From NCBI GenBank assembly GCA_024653845.1, contig JANLHA010000146.1, positions 1 through 15,472 of the forward strand: 15,472 bases of DNA. The letters are read 5' to 3'. Positions 14,089-15,472 of the stretch are shown here, piece after piece; position 1 is the first letter of the stretch; the number at the start of each line of letters is the position of its first letter. Source of the stretch: Candidatus Omnitrophota bacterium (lineage in GTDB: Bacteria > Omnitrophota > Gorgyraeia > Zapsychrales > JANLHA01). Under the pieces are notes generated by a model. The model made no database searches. It was not told where the DNA came from and worked only from the letters and a program-made list of their open reading frames with translations. A program made the translations under genes and the position numbers.

Positions 14089-14547
14089 ATGAAAATGATC
14101 CGAAGAGTTGCACTTTATTTAGTGGTTTTTGGTATTTGGCTTGGCGCAGCAGCACCGTCACACAGTGAGGGGCCAGGAAATGTGAGGGCTAGAATTGTTC
14201 AAGTCCGGGCAGCGCCCTTCATTTTTAACCCCGTCCTCGAAACCCATGCGAAGATTAGGGTAAGCTGTTCCGTTCTAGATAAATCTGTTCTGAAATTGCT
14301 TATCAATGACCGGCAGATAGGTGGTTCGGTTACCCTTTGGCCGGAAAGCGAAGATGTCGTTTCTTTTGTTGTGCCGGCAACGCATCCTTTGAGACGAGGA
14401 GATACCGTTAAAGCTGTGTTAACTTACTGGTCACAGCCTCAAGCCGCAGGGGAACGCCGTGAATTAATGAGTAATCAGGTAATTGTTGGGGAAGTACATC
14501 CACCGGTGGAGATCATTAATGCTGAAGACGAATTTTGGGGCGGGTAG
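14089..14547 (+). CDS. Small exported protein of unknown function
   Basis: I do not recognise this 152-residue protein. The N-terminus has a classical signal peptide: basic MKMIRR, a hydrophobic core to about residue 22, and a likely cleavage near PSHS-EG (about 27). There is no lipobox Cys. The mature part is rich in alternating hydrophobic residues and looks all-beta. PFIFNPVLETHAKIRVSCSV followed by LKLLINDRQIGG loosely resembles the start of FlgD-like or fibronectin-type Ig domains, where a PF-F-P stretch is followed by strands. That is only a resemblance. There is one Cys in the mature chain. The acidic, aromatic tail ends EDEFWGG. The strong Shine-Dalgarno and the signal peptide support a real gene. 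It is the last + strand gene, and it converges with an LPS-export permease gene with 3 nt between the stops. Confidence 0.8.
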   Translation: MKMIRRVALYLVVFGIWLGAAAPSHSEGPGNVRARIVQVRAAPFIFNPVLETHAKIRVSCSVLDKSVLKLLINDRQIGGSVTLWPESEDVVSFVVPATHPLRRGDTVKAVLTYWSQPQAAGERRELMSNQVIVGEVHPPVEIINAEDEFWGG

Positions 14548-14550
14548 TTC

Positions 14551-15472
14551 TTACCCAAACTTCCATTTGACCAGCCACAACGCCAATCCCAGAAATACCA
14601 GCGGGGCTAACCAGGCCGCCAAAAGTGGGGGGAAAAGTCCGCCTTTTCCTAACGCCAACCCCACGGCGTTGCAAACGTAATAAAGAAACCCAATCCCAAT
14701 TGCGAGACCGAGAGAGCTGAAGGTCTGCGCTCGTCGCCGACCCGCGGCCATCAACGTCAATGGCAGTCCCGCCAAAACAATGACGAGTGTTCCCCACGGA
14801 AACGCAATCTTTTGGTAGAGATCAACCCACAGATTATTGATCGCTCGTTGCGCACCGCTGTTGGAAAAACGGGTGATATAGCCATAGAGCTGTTTGATAT
14901 TCATGGCGTTGACATTCAAGCGTTGGCTTAAAAAGTCATCGGGGTCTTCCTGCACATCTAAGAATTTTTCTTGATAAACGCGGACCTTTGTTGGTTGGTC
15001 TACGGTTTGTGAAAACTCGGTCACATGACATTGTGTGCATTTCCAGGCGATTCCGGTCCATTCCGCGCTGAGGCCAACAGTTTTGTTCCTGACATTTTGA
15101 TTTTCATCGTAATCAATGATCGTGAGTCCGCGAATCTCATATGTCGCAGGATCAAACGAATCAAGAAAATACAGGCGGTTTTGAGTGCCATAAAATGTGA
15201 GGTTCTGAATTCTAGCCTGTTTTTTGCGTGCGCGATCAGCCTCGAGCATCAGATGTTTATCGCGAATTTGTTTTGCTGTTTCTTCGGCGTAAGGAACATA
15301 TCGTTCATTAATAAAAAAGATCATAGCGGAAACGATCAAAGCAAAACAAATCGCAGGTTTGGTGATTTGCCAAAAATGCAATCCACTCGAACGCAAGACG
15401 ATGACTTCATTATGACTATTGAGAACTGTGAAGGTAAAAAGGACGGCAATCAAGCAGGCAATGGAAGATGTC
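14551..15472 (-). CDS. LPS export ABC permease, LptF/LptG family, 5' end cut by window edge
   Basis: LptF and LptG form the inner-membrane permease pair of the LptB2FG machine, which moves lipopolysaccharide toward the outer membrane. The frame is open to the right edge, reading TSSIACLIAVLFTFTVLNSH; the TTG at 15453 is therefore an internal Leu, and roughly 50-60 N-terminal residues are missing. About 306 residues are visible: the family stretch SHNEVIVLRSSG, a transmembrane segment, a periplasmic beta-jellyroll part, then QKIAFPWGTLVIVLAGLPL and two further membrane helices to the C-terminus at KWKFG. The periplasmic part contains a Cys-x2-Cys-His motif (15025-15039). Whether it is LptF or LptG cannot be decided from this part; GRRRAQTFSSLGLAIGIGFLYY leans to LptG. 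It implies a diderm with LPS or a similar lipid. Confidence 0.9.
   Translation of the reverse strand, partial: TSSIACLIAVLFTFTVLNSHNEVIVLRSSGLHFWQITKPAICFALIVSAMIFFINERYVPYAEETAKQIRDKHLMLEADRARKKQARIQNLTFYGTQNRLYFLDSFDPATYEIRGLTIIDYDENQNVRNKTVGLSAEWTGIAWKCTQCHVTEFSQTVDQPTKVRVYQEKFLDVQEDPDDFLSQRLNVNAMNIKQLYGYITRFSNSGAQRAINNLWVDLYQKIAFPWGTLVIVLAGLPLTLMAAGRRRAQTFSSLGLAIGIGFLYYVCNAVGLALGKGGLFPPLLAAWLAPLVFLGLALWLVKWKFG

Noticed and set aside
14542..14556. GGGTA-5 nt-TACCC inverted repeat covering the stop codons of both convergent genes, a possible bidirectional terminator.
   Set aside because: The stem is only 5 bp and no T-tract follows on either strand.

Overview
The window is a compact, ordinary bacterial chromosome segment made of housekeeping genes. 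Fifteen genes run left to right on the + strand and one partial gene runs right to left at the right edge. TGA is used as a stop for several genes, so the code is standard. The partial LptF/LptG-type permease and the exported protein beside it point to a diderm, LPS-bearing organism, yet the gene order (radA, PIN-TRAM, ispD, ispF, cysE, cysS, then tmk, holB, ricT, metG) is the one best known from Firmicutes. That mix, with the moderate GC content, suggests an uncultured diderm phylum such as Omnitrophota or a relative in the PVC/Elusimicrobia range. This is an inference from gene order and family style, not from a marker-gene search.

Layout. Bases 1-1361 hold radA, cut at its extreme 5' end. 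Bases 1362-1510 are a gap filled by a long hairpin element (copy 1). Bases 1511-10675 hold ten tightly packed genes: PIN-TRAM (yacL-like), ispD, ispF, cysE, cysS, tmk, holB, ricT, metG and mtnA. These overlap or lie within 22 nt of each other, and thiL follows (10656-11531) with a 20-nt overlap. Bases 11532-11664 are a second gap, filled by a second copy of the same hairpin element. Then come tsaE, tsaB and alr (11665-13997), a small exported protein of unknown function (14089-14547) and, convergent with it, the partial lptF/lptG-type gene (14551 to the right edge).

Functions. RadA serves recombination and repair. IspD and IspF are two steps of the MEP isoprenoid pathway. CysE makes O-acetylserine for cysteine, which CysS loads onto tRNA. 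Tmk makes dTDP, HolB is a clamp-loader subunit, and RicT is a PSP1 protein with two Cys-x4-Cys-Cys clusters. MetG charges tRNA-Met, MtnA belongs to methylthioadenosine salvage, and ThiL makes thiamine diphosphate. TsaE and TsaB belong to tRNA t6A synthesis, and Alr makes D-alanine for peptidoglycan. The near-absence of spacers suggests one or two long polycistronic transcripts with translational coupling.

The least expected feature is the pair of about 105-bp hairpin elements. They share a 73-bp core, equal in length and about 85% identical, but have different outer arms that are self-complementary within each copy. They occupy the only two large gaps in the run from radA to alr. The next most notable is a serine acetyltransferase with an N-terminal membrane segment that no alternative start can remove. 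I see no tRNA, rRNA, CRISPR array, transposase, integrase or defence gene here.
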